Source of the DNA: Buddleja alternifolia
Lineage: Eukaryota; Streptophyta; Magnoliopsida; Lamiales; Scrophulariaceae
Assembly (NCBI GenBank): GCA_019426215.1
Contig: CM033391.1
Location: forward strand, 16,480,708-16,544,707
Reading direction: 5' to 3'
Length of the DNA stretch: 64,000 bases
The notes below the pieces were generated by a model, which ran no database searches, was not told where the DNA came from, and saw only the letters and a program-made list of their open reading frames with translations. Both the position numbers and the translations under genes were made by a program. Shown here in pieces: positions 34,551 through 46,084 of the stretch (its first letter is position 1; each line of letters opens with the position of its first letter).

Positions 34551-36244
34551 TGTTGTGAATCGAACCATCATATAAAAAAATTTCTCCGATTCACATAGCT
34601 CGGATTCAATTCATGTTTTTGATACTTTCATGGTCACAAAAATGATATCAAGAATAGGTTATAACTAATTACCTTTTCGATGAAATCCAAAAGCCTAGCC
34701 TTTTATTGAGAAACAACAGATCGTTCCTTCCTCTAGATAATCACGCGAAAGATGACCTTCAAATCTTGAAGCTCGACCTCCTCTACCTTGGACTGGGTTG
34801 GGCGTCTCCAGGGTTTATGTGGAGGAAAAGAATTTTGTGTTTTACTATTTTCCACTCTCTAAGATGAAAAAGTGACTTGAGTTATGATTTTAGTTAAACA
34901 CCTAGTGTTTAAATAAAAGACTACTCCTTGACTTAAGGAGAAAAGGGGGGCGGCCGAGTGTACCCTAGGGATAGGTGTACTAAGCTTTTTCTAACTCCAA
35001 GCCCAGTGTTAAGTATTTAATTAATATTCTCAGTCAAATCCAATTGGTAATTAATTAAATACTAATCTCTTTTTAATAATAGTACTTTATTAATTCTAAA
35101 TTAATAATACCATACTATTAATATTGATTGAATAAAAATAATTTTAATTACAATAATTAAATATATTTATTATAATCAATGCATATCCCTTTTGACAATT
35201 TCCACTCCAAGTGAAATTACCAAAATACCCTTCAAACAGTAAAACTCTATTATATCATCTTTACATAGTGCGACTCTCTAAGCCCGTCTTGATTGGCATT
35301 GGGAGGATTCCAAGGATATAGTTATCACCAAGCTATCCTGTGAAGCTATACCGAAACTCAATCAAGTATGAGATGAATATTTCATCATGAACCTTTGTGT
35401 TATAAATACCATATGAGTAACTCTTTACTGACGCAACCCGTTCACGTAAGAATCATGGAACATCAAACTCATACAACTTGATACTGTACTTTTATAATTA
35501 TACTGATGTGAAATAACCGAACTGCCCGTCATATCCAATATAAGTCAGTCATTAATGCTTTGGCCAAAGACTTTAATTCCACAACACCTATGACGTACAG
35601 GTTGCTTCTCGTTTACTTTCGAGACAGTGAATCCCCTATTGGTAGTCCATTTCCCATTGTCGAACGTACCAATTGAATCGTACTTCGAGGTCAACCCACC
35701 AATGGGTGATTGGGTCTAACTACTCTAATAACTTATTCAATGGTACGAGCACAATGTAAATGATTCCTCATTAGGTCTAAAGTTCACTCATACTATTATA
35801 ACGGTAATCCTCATCATTGACTGTCACTAAGTTAAAACCCATGTGATAGGATTACAACGAGTCGTATTCGAATATGTTAATTCCGTTAACCATATTATTG
35901 ACACCAGCTCCCACTATCCAATTAGTGTGAGACTTAGCAATTTCCTTGTCAAAGCAAGTGTCATACGAGTTGAATCTAACCGCCCAATTTAGATTCTTTT
36001 ACTCACGAACCATCTTTATAAGATCAAGCACTTAATTCCATCAGTGTTCCTACTTATCAAATAAGTCGCGGTGAGTACATCTCGATCTTAAGGACCTATT
36101 TGTTCAATACATTCAATGCCACAATTAGATTTATAAGAGCAAACTCAATGCCTTTTATTAATCAATAATAATTTTCATACAATATAAATAAAACGCCCTC
36201 TTAAATCTAATTCCTCAATGGCATGGAGGGCATAACACCTAACA
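34551..36244 (-). repeat. Copia-2 5' LTR (right copy)
   Basis: 1694 bp, TGTTGTGAATCG...CACCTAACA, matching 19900-21572. It abuts the primer-site-like GTAGTATCATAGCC (minus strand) at 34537-34550. Confidence 0.94.
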
Positions 36245-36550
36245 AATGGTCCTTTGGGCAAGCTAGGTTGAGGTATCGGAAGTCGATACACATCCCCCAC
36301 TTGGACCCTCCTTTTGGGACTAACACTACGTTGGAAGCCCACTCCAGAAATTGTATCTCCTCAATGTATCCTGCTTTTATTAACTTATCTAACTCCTCCT
36401 TAATGACCGCATCCTTTTCTGGCAGAAATGTCGCTTCTTTTGAATAACGAGCTATGCGTCCGGGTAAACATTGAGGTGATGCTAGATTACAATAGGGTCA
36501 ATTCCTGTTAAGTCGCTTGCTAACCAAGAAAAAACCTTGGCATAATCTCG
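36245..36550 (-). pseudogene. Gypsy-outer reverse transcriptase, first piece
   Basis: The minus-strand frame reads IKAGYIEEIQF, ASNVVLVPKGG, WGMCIDFRYLNLACPKDH: the Ty3/Gypsy reverse transcriptase up to and including motif A's upstream region. It is bounded on the left by Copia-2 and on the right by the Athila element, whose target duplication TCTCG is at 36546-36550. Confidence 0.9.
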
Positions 36551-38231
36551 TGATAAGAGGCATTTTTACGTGTTTTTAAGCCCATGAAACTTATGCTATG
36601 GATTCATTTATTGCCTAAATCATGCCACATTTGCGTTTAATCGGGCTGTTAAGTGATTACAGGTGATAAATGAAAGCATACGAAGAAACGAGGCGAACAA
36701 CGACATATAAAACAAGTTCAGGATAATTTGCTTCTGTCGACCACGCCCAGGCGCCGGACAAGATGCAAACAATGTCAACATTCTTCTTACCACGCCTAGG
36801 CGCTGTATCTGCACCACTTTCCACGTTCGAGCGCTATTTCCGTATGTTTAGAGACCGAATTGGATGAAGTTCCCTTCTACAATGTTGTATAAATATGTGT
36901 TAGCTTCAAATGAGGACTTGAATCATCCAAATCGGAGTTTCGTGGAGAGAGTTATGAATGAAATACGATTGCTGCGCAGGACACATTGCATTTAATTTCA
37001 GCATTCTGTCAGCGGCGCCCGAGCGCCGTCATGCCCACGCCTAGGCGTGACCACACCCGAGTTTTGATTCCTTTCAGCCAAAAGATCATCATTTGATGGT
37101 GGAATGGAACATTTTAAGCCAAGAGGTCATCACATGTGTTGAGGGGATGTCATAAGTGTGTTTCTTGGTAGATCTACTTTATGGAATTTTTTACTACACA
37201 CTTTAGAGTAGTGAAGGACACACTAGGGAGACACACACTAGGGAGCCCATCATTTTCTTGTCTTCTTAAGCCATTTTCTTCACTCTTGACCGAACACACC
37301 TTGGAAGGGGAGGCAGCTAGCCATTACTCTTCATCCATCATCATTCATCACCATTCTTCATCACTTTTGGAAGGGAACAAAGAGAGAGGAGCTAAGGATT
37401 GAAGTTCAAAAGCAAGGATCCATCATCAATCAATTGAGGGAGTTTTAATTGCTTGCATTTACATGTTTATTTCCATGAGTATGTATATGTTTGTATTAGA
37501 TTTTCTTAAGGCCTTGATGAGAGGCTAATATTGTAAAACTAAGGCCATGTGAAGGCCAATTTATGAATCAATATATGTGAAGTGAATTTTCGTATTAATT
37601 CTCATATTGCTTTGTGTGTTGATTTTGAGCTTTTATTACAATCATGTGCTTGATCACCATATGCTTGCTATCTTGCCTAGTCTAGTCATTCGAGAGAAGA
37701 TAGATTAGGGTTCAATGGAATCAACTCATCATCCGAAACTAATGTGGAATTGCCCCTAGACATAGGTAAAGATTTCCGGGTGCGGTTAGCCGGATTTATC
37801 CGGGGAAACTCTAGAACGTTAATGCGTGGTTATTGATTAGATTCTCGGATAGACATATTTAGAGAACCATCAATTAATCATAGGATTATTATGTGCCGAG
37901 ACATCGGGTAATAATTATCTAAGGAATTTCCACCAAAGCAATAGGAGTCTAATAATTCGAAGAGTAGCTCATCTATATTGACGAGTAGATTCGGTTGTAG
38001 CATGTGCCTTAGTCATTTTATCATACGTGAGATTTAATCTATAGTTCGTTTCTCTTTGGTTCTTCACTTGCTTACTCGTTTTATTGCAATTTACTTTTGT
38101 CCATTTTCATTATTCATAAACTAAAATTCAAGTCTCCGTGGTTCGACAACCCGGACTTATTTTGTCCACTTTTATTACTACACACGACTAGTGCACTTGC
38201 TATTAAAAGCACGTTAGGTATTAGCGTGTCA
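36551..38231 (+). repeat. Athila-type 5' LTR
   Basis: 1681 bp, TGATAAGAGGCATTTTTACG...GCGTGTCA. It contains GCCCAGGCGCC, GCCTAGGCG and GCGCCCGAGCGCC palindromic motifs around 36740-37050 and a TATA-like TATAAATA at 36888. Confidence 0.96.
36888..36895 (+). promoter_or_regulatory. Candidate TATA box in the Athila LTR
   Basis: TATAAATA in a GTTGTATAAATATGTG context, conserved at 48023-48030 in the 3' LTR. It is the best core-promoter candidate for element transcription. Confidence 0.5.
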
Positions 38232-38237
38232 AGTTTT

Positions 38238-38255
38238 TGTCGCCGTTACCGGGGA
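38238..38255 (+). promoter_or_regulatory. Primer-binding site, tRNA-Asp type
   Basis: TGTCGCCGTTACCGGGGA, six bases after the LTR. It differs at two positions from the TGGCGCCGTTGCCGGGGA site commonly used by Athila and Tat elements, which is complementary to the 3' end of plant tRNA-Asp. Confidence 0.85.
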
Positions 38256-38389
38256 CTTGTTTATTTTAGTTTTTGATTTTCATTTACGTTTTTCATAATT
38301 CTTGGTTTGTTGTTTACTTCTTGCTTTTCTTTCATTTCCTTGTTAAGTCTGATTTCGTTTTGTGTTTAATTGTTAGGTTCTTGAGGTGC

Positions 38390-40102
38390 ATGACCCGCTC
38401 CTCAAACGAGCCTCTATACGAATTGGAGCCCGAAATTGAACGAGTTCTTCGGACTAGTAGGCGAGCAAGAGAAATGGCCAATAATCTCAACCAAAACCCG
38501 AATGGAAATTTCCCGGACATGAACTCACCGGAAACTAGGGAGTGGTTACAAGGTGTTCTACAAGCCATGCAAGCGGTACCTCCTCCACAACTCCCGTCGG
38601 TTCGGGGTAGCTTACCACCTAGGGTCCATACTATTCCGGGGCCCGTGGTCGTGCCTAACTTCTTTGCACCAAACTACCACATTCCGGCTCACATTTTTAA
38701 TATGGTGCAAGGAGAACCTTTCTATGGAGAACCGGACGAATCACCTCACGCTCATTTAGAGACTATAGACGATGCTCTTGTGACCATTCAATATCACCCA
38801 CGGGATCTTGATGCAATTCGTCTAAGAGTTTTCCATTTCTCATTGAAGGATAGGGCGACAACATGGTACAAATCCTTACCTCCACAATCTATTACAACAT
38901 GGGGTGAGTTGGTCGATGCCTTTTTAAATAAATTCTTTCCACCCTCCAAAATCAATGAGCTCCGAAGTAATATAAAAGGGTTTAGGCAAAGGAGCAATGA
39001 GTCTTTAGCCGAGACTTGGGCTAGATATAAGGGCATGCTCCGTAAATGTTCCGATCATAATTTTGGGTTGAATGAACAAGTACTCCATTTCTATGATGGG
39101 GTTAGGTCACGTATTCGGCATAGACTCAACGCGGATGCGGGAGGAGATCTCCTTGGGTTAGACTGTCAAAGTGTATGGGACAAAGTCGAACAGTTGGCCC
39201 GAGAAGACGAGCTTTACCCCGACGATGAAGAGGCCTCATCCTCTAAAAAGGTTGCTTGTATTGAGGAAGTAGTTGAGGGAGTAGTAGTCTTGGAACCGGA
39301 GGTTGGCAATGTTAATTATGTAGGGAATCAAAATCAACCTCGGGTGAACTTTCATGTACCCGAGAATTTTCCAAAAAGGCCCAACCCCGCACAGAACGCA
39401 CAACCGGGGATCTATCAAGCTCCACGGCCACCTTTCAATAACCCACCCCCGAGGCAAGGCAATTTCAATGGACAAGGTCAAGGTCAAGTGCAAATGCGAC
39501 CTCCCACAATCGATGAGAAACTAGATGCTCACATGAAAAAGTCTGATACATCTTTCAACGAACTTCGGGATATGATAAACGATATGTGTATGGAGATGAA
39601 GGATTTGCGAACACAAGTGGGGCAACTGTCTAATGCGGTTAACGGTAGAGCCGCGGGGACTCTCCCAAGCGACACGGAAAAGAACCCGAAGGCCCAATGC
39701 AATGCCATAGCCTTGAGAAGTGGAAAACAATTGGAGAGTGACACTGCCAGTACATCCGCGCCCGAGCGCCCCGACTTGCACGCCCAGGCGCCTGATCTCC
39801 CCTGTTCTGGACATGATTCACTGAATCCCGCGCCCGAGTGCCCCTCTGATGGCGCCCAGGCGCCACCCACAACTCTGCCACATGCATCGGTTCTGAATCC
39901 CGTGCCCGAGCGCCCTGACATACACGCCCAGGCGCCTACAGATCCGCGGCTAGGCGCCAATATACGCGCCCAGGCGCCGCCTCCTGTTTCAGTGGGTTTT
40001 CATCCGTCTAATCCAACGCTTTCTCCCCCTATCGAAATTCGTCTCCCCTTCCCAAATGCTCACAAAAAGAAGAAAAAGGAGATGGATCCGAGCTTTCTTT
40101 GA
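38390..40102 (+). pseudogene. Athila-type gag, probably full length but followed by stops
   Basis: I chose ATG 38390 (MTRSSNEPLYELEPEIER), the usual Athila gag start; the open frame extends further upstream to 38273. The retrotransposon gag domain spans about 38730-39200 (YHPRDLDAIRLRVFHFSL, WGELVDAFLNKFFPP, FRQRSNESLAETWARYKG). A proline-rich linker follows, then a coiled segment, then a C-terminal region with imperfect repeats of PERPDIHAQAP type encoded by the GCGCCC-rich motif. It ends in TGA at 40100-40102. Live copies read through in the same frame to the protease; here a second in-frame TAG lies at 40208-40210. Confidence 0.88.
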
Positions 40103-40978
40103 ATTTTGGCAATCCTTCGGGAAGTGAGAATTAATATTCCGTTTATTGACGCCATTCTCCAAATGCCGAATTATGTGAAGTTCTTCAAGGACATACTCTC
40201 CAACAAGTAGAAGTGGGAGGAGAATGAGACGGTGTGCCTCACGGAAGAATGCTCCGCCGTATTGCTCAATAAATTGCCAACTAAGCTCCAAGATCCCGGG
40301 AGCCTCACAATCCCGTGCACGATTGGGTCCTTATCGTTCAAGAAGGTGTTATGTGACTCAGGGGCCAGCATCAATCTTCTTCCATACTCACTATTTAAAA
40401 AGCTAGGCCTTGGAAATCCCAAGCCGACCTCAATGAGCCTTCAACTAGCTGACCGATCAATCAAGAGGCCTAAGGGGATAATCGAAGACGTTCTTGTCCA
40501 AGTCGACAAGTTTTATTTTCCCGTTGATTTCGTGGTACTCGATATGGAAGAAGATGTGGAGGTACCATTAATCCTAGGGAGACCATTCCTAGCCACGGGT
40601 AAGGCGGTAATTGACATTGCTAATGGTAAGCTTACCTTGAATGTGGGCGATGACAAAGTTACCTTTGATGTTTACAAAGTCCTTAAACACCCTATTGATC
40701 ATGACTCGTGTTATCGAATTGATACATTTGACCCGTTGATTGTTGAGTATTTACAGGACAATACAATTGAAAATTCTCTCGAACAGGATCTTATGAAATC
40801 CATGCAAGTGGACTCGGAGAGAGATGATCTAGTGGAAAGAGTTCTAAGCTTGGAGTACAAATCTTTCTCTCATTCGGGAGGCTCCATCAAAGTTGATAGA
40901 TCATTGTCGGGAGCACCTCGCCCATCTATTGAAGAACCCCCCCTCTCTCGAACTCAAACCCCTCCCTTCCCACCTTAA
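40103..40978 (+). pseudogene. Athila-type protease segment
   Basis: Same frame as gag. The region after the stop still reads LREVRINIPFIDAILQMPNY, a conserved Athila/Tat linker. The protease has an intact catalytic LCDSGASINLLP near 40354-40390 and ILGRPFL near 40570. A run of seven Cs near 40935-40945 shifts the frame relative to the downstream polymerase, so the protease frame closes at 40978. Confidence 0.88.
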
Positions 40979-42416
40979 ATATGTGTACTTGAACGACGAT
41001 GAAACACTCCCATTGATCATTTTCTCATCTCTTTCAGGATCACAAGAAGAGCAATTAATGACGGTGTTGAGATCTCACAAACGGGCTTTTAGGTGGAAAC
41101 TTGCGGACATCAAAGGCATTAGTCCAGCGATATGTATGCACAAAATACTTATGGAGGACTCCACCAAGCCTACACGCCAACCCCAAAGGAGGTCAAACCC
41201 ACAAATCCAAGAGGTAGTAAAGAAGGAAGTAATTAAACTGCTCGATTCAGGTATAATCTATCCTATTTCTGATAGTGCATGGGTGAGCCCTACCCAAGTG
41301 GTGCCTAAGAAAGGGGGGACAACAGTAATTGAGAATGCGAATAATGAGCTAATCCCAACTCGTATACTTAGTGGGTGGCGTGTGTGTATAGATTACCGTA
41401 AGTTGAATGATGCCACCCGTAAGGATCATTTCCCCCTCCCCTTTATTGACCAAATGCTTGAACGATTAGCCGGGCATGATTTCTATTGTTTTCTAGATGG
41501 TTACTCCGGCTATAATCAAATTGCCATAGATCCCGAGGACCAAGAGAAAACCACTTTCACTTGTCCTTATGGCACATTTGATTATAGAAGGATGCCATTT
41601 GGCTTGTGTAATGCCCCGGCCACTTTTCAAAGATGCATGATGGCTATTTTTCATGATATGGTTGGAGATTTCCTTGAAATTTTTATGGATGACTTTTCTG
41701 TATTCGGAACAACTTTTGATATTTGTCTTGCTCATTTAAATGTTGTGCTTAAACGTTGTGAGGAAACCAACCTTGTTTTGAATTGGGAAAAATGTCATTT
41801 AATGGTTCGGGAGGGGATTGTGCATGGCCACAAGATCTCTCAAAAAGGGATCGAAGTGGACCAAGCCAAGATTGAGGTCATTGAAAAACTTCCCCCGCCC
41901 ACTTCGGTCAAAGCTGTTAGGAGTTTTCTCGGGCATGCCGGTTTCTATAGGCGATTCATCTTGAATTTCTCTAAAATTGCGAAACCGTTGTCTAATTTGC
42001 TTGTCAAAGATGCACCTTTTGATTTCAATTCTTCTTGTATGCAGGCCTTTCTTGATTTGAAGGAACGCTTAGTTTTCGCCCCTATCATGTCACCCCCCGA
42101 TTGGAGCTTACCATTCGAGTTGATGTGTGATGCGAGTGACACCGCGGTTGGAGCGGTCCTTGGCCAAAGGAAGGAGAAGGTATTTCGAACCATTTACTAT
42201 GCTAGTAAAACTCTTAACGATGCACAATTGAATTATGCCACCACGGAAAAAGAATTACTAGCCATAGTCTTTGCATTCGATAAATTTCACTCTTACCTCG
42301 TGCTAAACAAAGTGATAGTTTACACCGATCATTCGGCTTTTAAATTTTGCTTGCCAAGAAAGATGCTAAACCAAGACTTCTTAGGTGGATTTTGTTACTC
42401 CAAGAATTTGATTTAG
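40893..42416 (+). pseudogene. Athila-type reverse transcriptase and RNase H
   Basis: The frame contains SLELKPLPSHLKYVYL, then the polymerase: WRVCIDYRKLNDATRKDHFP, FLDGYSGYNQI, MPFGLCNAPATFQRCM, and the catalytic FMDDFSVFG near 41680-41710. RNase H follows, with MCDASD, TEKELLAI and YTDHSA (all acidic residues kept). A frameshift near 42345 moves the C-terminal part into another frame. The first about 15 residues are out-of-frame antecedents of the protease linker. The polymerase copies element RNA; its motifs are intact, but the reading frame is not. Confidence 0.93.
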
Positions 42417-43846
42417 AGATAAAAGACAAGAAAGGCACCGAAAATGTAGTAGCCGACCACCTCTCACGATTAGAGCTAGTGAATAATCCGTTAGATGAGA
42501 TACCAATTCGTGAGGAATTCCCGGATGAACACCTCCTTGCTATTTCTGACAAAATTTCACCTTGGTATGCTAACTTTGCCAATTACATTGTTACGGGCCG
42601 TCTTCCCCCGGATATCACTTTTCATTAAAAGAAGAAATTTCTATTTGATGTGAAGTAATATCTTTGGGACGAACCCTTTCTATTCAAAGTTTGTGCAGAT
42701 GGCTTAATTCGACGTTGCATACCCGAAACGGACGTGCATGCTATCCTATCTCATTGTCATGATATGGCGGTGGGTGGCCATTTTGGGCCCTCCAAAACGG
42801 TAGCTAAGATCCTCCAATCAGGTTTCTTCTGGCCTACTCTTGTTAAAGATGCACATCATTATGTCAAATCTTGTGATCGCTGTCAACGAATGGGGAACAT
42901 CTCTAAACATCATGAAACGCCCTTAAATAGCATGTTAGAGTGTGAGTTGTTTGATGTATGGGGTGTGGACTTCATGGGCCCTTTCCCCAGTTCTTGTTCA
43001 AATAAATATATCCTTGTTGCGGTAGACTATGTCTCCAAATGGGTGGAAGTCGTGGCCTTGCCTACTAATGATGCTCGGGTTGTCACTCGTTTTCTGAAGA
43101 AGCATATTTTTACTCGATTTGGAACTCCCCGAGCCATCATTAGTGACGGGGGCACCCACTTCTGCAACAAGCAGTTTGAACTTTTATTGACCAAGTACGG
43201 GGTGAAGCATAAAATTTCGACCCCATACCACCCACAAACTAGTGGCCAAGTGGAGGTCTCAAATAGGGAGATTAAGCGTATTTTAGAAAAAACTGTCAAC
43301 GCATCAAGAAAGGATTGATCCCTTAAATTGGATGATGCTCTTTGGGCTTATCGGACCACCTATAAAACCCCAATTGGCATGTCCCCGTATCGTCTTGTTT
43401 TTGGCAAAACATGTCACTTGCCCGTTGAACTTGAGCATCGTGCTTATTGGGCCATTAAGTTTCTAAATTTTGACTCTCAACGTGTAGGTACACAACGTTT
43501 GCTACAACTCAACGAGCTCGAAAAATGGCGTCATCTCGCCTATGAGAACGCGAAACTCTATAAGGAGCGGACCAAAATGTGGCATGACAAACATATTCTC
43601 CCCCGGGAATTCCACAAGGGAGAGCGGGTGTTGCTATACAACTCTCGACTCCGACTCTTCCCCGGGAAGCTTAAGTCTCGATGGTCGGGCCCATTTTTGA
43701 TTTCCCATGTCTATCCATTCGGCGCCGTCGAGCTTACAACAGATAAAGGACATACTTTCTTGGTCAACGCTCAACGTCTAAAACCTTACTTAGGGATGGA
43801 TGGACCGAGAGACAAAGAGTCCTTCATCCTTGCGGACCCTCCGTGA
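42347..43846 (+). pseudogene. Athila-type RNase H tail and integrase
   Basis: One frame with three in-frame stops: TAA at 42626-42628, TAA at 42657-42659 and TGA at 43316-43318. It begins [20 protein letters not shown] and [10 protein letters not shown] (end of RNase H). The integrase has an HHCC zinc finger ([12 protein letters not shown] and CDRCQR) and core acids in [19 protein letters not shown] and [10 protein letters not shown]. The C-terminal GPF-type region has [18 protein letters not shown]. No chromodomain. The TGA replaces the conserved tryptophan before [12 protein letters not shown]. Confidence 0.93.
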
Positions 43847-44776
43847 TTCTTCGCCTTCAGTCGAGCTAATGACTCTAAACTAGCGCTTCTTGGGAGGCAA
43901 CCCATGTTTTCTTTCCGTTTCCTTTTCTTTTTCTCTTATTATCCCGTTTGTTGCTTTATTTTCTAGTCTTAAATCTTTGTTAGTTTGTGTTTTAAGTGGT
44001 TTGTCTTTCCCCTTTTGAAACAGGAAATGGAAATTCTTTACAAAATATTTCTGAAGAGCCCGGCCTATCGACGCGCGCCTAGGCGCCCATAGCGCCTATG
44101 TGTTTCAACATGTTTCTGAAAGGACCGCCCAAGCGCCGAAAAACGCCCGCCTAGGCGTGGAAAGTTTCACTTAAAAATCCAGGTACGCTGTGTCGCGCGC
44201 CTAGGCGCCCAAATACGCGCGCCTAGGCGCCCGTTTCTGATTTAAACCTAATTGTGGGTCAAAACGGTCAAAATTCTTCACAAACTCTTCACAACTCCTC
44301 TCCCACGCGATTTCCGGCGACTCTCTCACCATTTCCGGCCATTTCCACCGTGTTTCACCGCCACTTTCCATCAACATAACTCGCTGCACAGTGGCTCCTT
44401 GTTTACATCCGACTCGGTGCGATAATTTTGAGGAAAAAGGTGAGTTTTGGCTTTACCCTTCTTCCATTTCCGATTCATAGCCGACGAGTAGGTGCCTTAC
44501 GTTATATTTTGAGGATTATTTGGGGCTTCGTCCGATTGTGGGTTTTTGTTGCATTTGAGGAATTTATTGGATTAGAGGGTTGTTATCGATTTGTGGGTTG
44601 TTGTCGATTTGTGGTTTGTTGTTGTTTAATTTGTGATATATTGTTGCTGGATTGTGGGTTGCTCTCTGATTTTGGTGTGTTGTTGGGCGTTGACGATTGT
44701 TGTGTTGGGTTGGTTGCATTCGGGTTGATTTGAGTAGTTGAGAAATTGAGATTCATTTTAACCATTGTTGTTGCAA
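43847..44776 (+). other. Spacer between pol and the third ORF, rich in GCCTAGGCG palindromes
   Basis: No credible ORF. 44060-44240 has six or more copies of GCGCCTAGGCGC-like motifs. The stretch may hold the splice acceptor for a subgenomic RNA expressing the next ORF; a candidate is the pyrimidine-rich run before 44776. Confidence 0.55.
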
Positions 44777-46084
44777 ATGACGAGAAGTACCAACAAACCG
44801 TCCAAGGGTAAGAAAAAAGTGGGTGAGGGTTCCTCTAATGAGCCCGAGACTCCCGATAATACCCGTTTCGAAAACTCCAAAGTCCAAATTATGTGTCAGA
44901 GTTTGAGCACCCCCCGCACCCTTATTAAGGAGCACTATTTGACCACCCGTGGACAGCCCTCTGTGCACGAATTGATACAGTTCCATCACTTACAGTTTTT
45001 CTGTCAAAAGCCCGAGGACATCCGTCTTCCTTGGGTCCTGGAATTCTTCAGCTCCGGGGTTTATGATGAGATTGAGACGCGAGGATGGTTGGGGACTACC
45101 CTTTTGGTACGGGGCAAAAATGTCGATTATGAGTTGAGACAGATTAGGGAGAGCATAGGCACCCCCACCCCTCAGACATGCGAGTTCACCACTCTTTACA
45201 ATGCAGGGCGCCTCCGGGTTAGCCTGTCGGATATTTTGCGGGTTATTGCCCGAGAGGGTTGGGAGTGGGTACCCGGAGAAGCTCATGTCGCCCGTAGGGC
45301 TCTACTTCCCGAGGCTGCTTTCTGGCTCGACTTCATCCGATTCAATTTAATAATGAGTACCAATCGGTCAGAGGCAAACAAGGAACGGGCCACCCTCATC
45401 TATGCTATTATGTCCAAGAAAGCTGTGGACTTTGCCCGGGTGATCCACAAGTCTTTGACGGATCACTTTAGGAAGTTGAAGAATGAGTTAGGGCCGTTGA
45501 TTGACAAAGAATTGGCCAAGCAAAAGGGCGAAGGGCCCACCCGAAAGAACCCTATCATTTTCCCGTCACTGATCACAGTTTTATGCAAAGCAGCTAAGGT
45601 TCCCACATTTCCTATGGAGCGTACTGAGCTCCCTGGTTCTTATCTCGCCGTGGTAGCTGACGACCCACAGGCTCCTCCACCACAAGCTGCTTCCAAGAGG
45701 CCTCGCCCGTCTTCATCCCGGTCTACTAGTTCCCCACAGTTTCCACCTATGGATGCCGCCGCCATTTGACAATTAAAGGATGAATTGAGGGATGAGTTGC
45801 GAGATGAGATGAGGGTGGTCATGTCCGACACTTGTGCTTATTTCCGTCAGCTTCTTGTCGAGCATAATGAGTTTGTCGGTCGGGGGCCGTTTGATTATTC
45901 TACTCCTCCACCTTACCCGCATCCCCCGCCTCAGCAGCCCGCAGATTTGCACGAGTCAGGTGCTATCGTTCCTGTAGGAGGTGATGATGAGGCTCATAAT
46001 GATGAGGGTAGCCCGTTGATTGATTTGGATGATCTTGGCGAAGCGGATGAGGACTACATTGACCGTTTTGGCACTACAGATTAG
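44777..46084 (+). pseudogene. Third ORF of the Athila-type element (env-position, plant transposon protein)
   Basis: Starts MTRSTNKPSKGKKKVGEG (ATG 44777). About 330 codons to an in-frame TGA at 45767-45769, after which the same frame continues for 105 codons (QLKDELRDELRDEMRVV... to DRFGTTD). It has a basic N-terminus, a globular domain with ETRGWLGTTL and EAHVARRALLPEAAFWLDF, a proline/serine-rich linker, then an acidic tail. It occupies the place of the env-like ORF of Athila elements but shows no signal peptide or membrane segment, so an envelope role is doubtful. Function unknown. Confidence 0.72.

Larger units (their letters stand above)
19900..36244 (-). mobile_element. Copia-2: Ty1/Copia element inserted in Gypsy-outer
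   Basis: Direct terminal repeats 19900-21572 and 34551-36244 (TGTTGTGAATCG...CTAACA), flanked by a perfect AATGG duplication (19895-19899 and 36245-36249). The retained coding sequence is RNase H and part of reverse transcriptase on the left (21573-22726) and gag on the right (31683-32067). Everything between these has been replaced by a Gypsy fragment and Copia-3. At the 5' LTR the minus strand reads GTAGTATCATAGCC, close to the initiator-Met primer-binding pattern TGGTATCAGAGC. Confidence 0.93.

Noticed and set aside
37181..37402. 73-codon frame present in both Athila LTRs
   Set aside because: Present in both copies only because the LTRs are duplicates; the LTR is non-coding and no family is recognised.
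39521..39960. Three antisense frames of 82-143 codons
   Set aside because: Shadows of the repeat-rich gag C-terminus; GC-rich repeat keeps other frames open.
44777..46084. Viral envelope gene
   Set aside because: Only the position suggests it; there is no signal peptide, membrane segment or known envelope motif.
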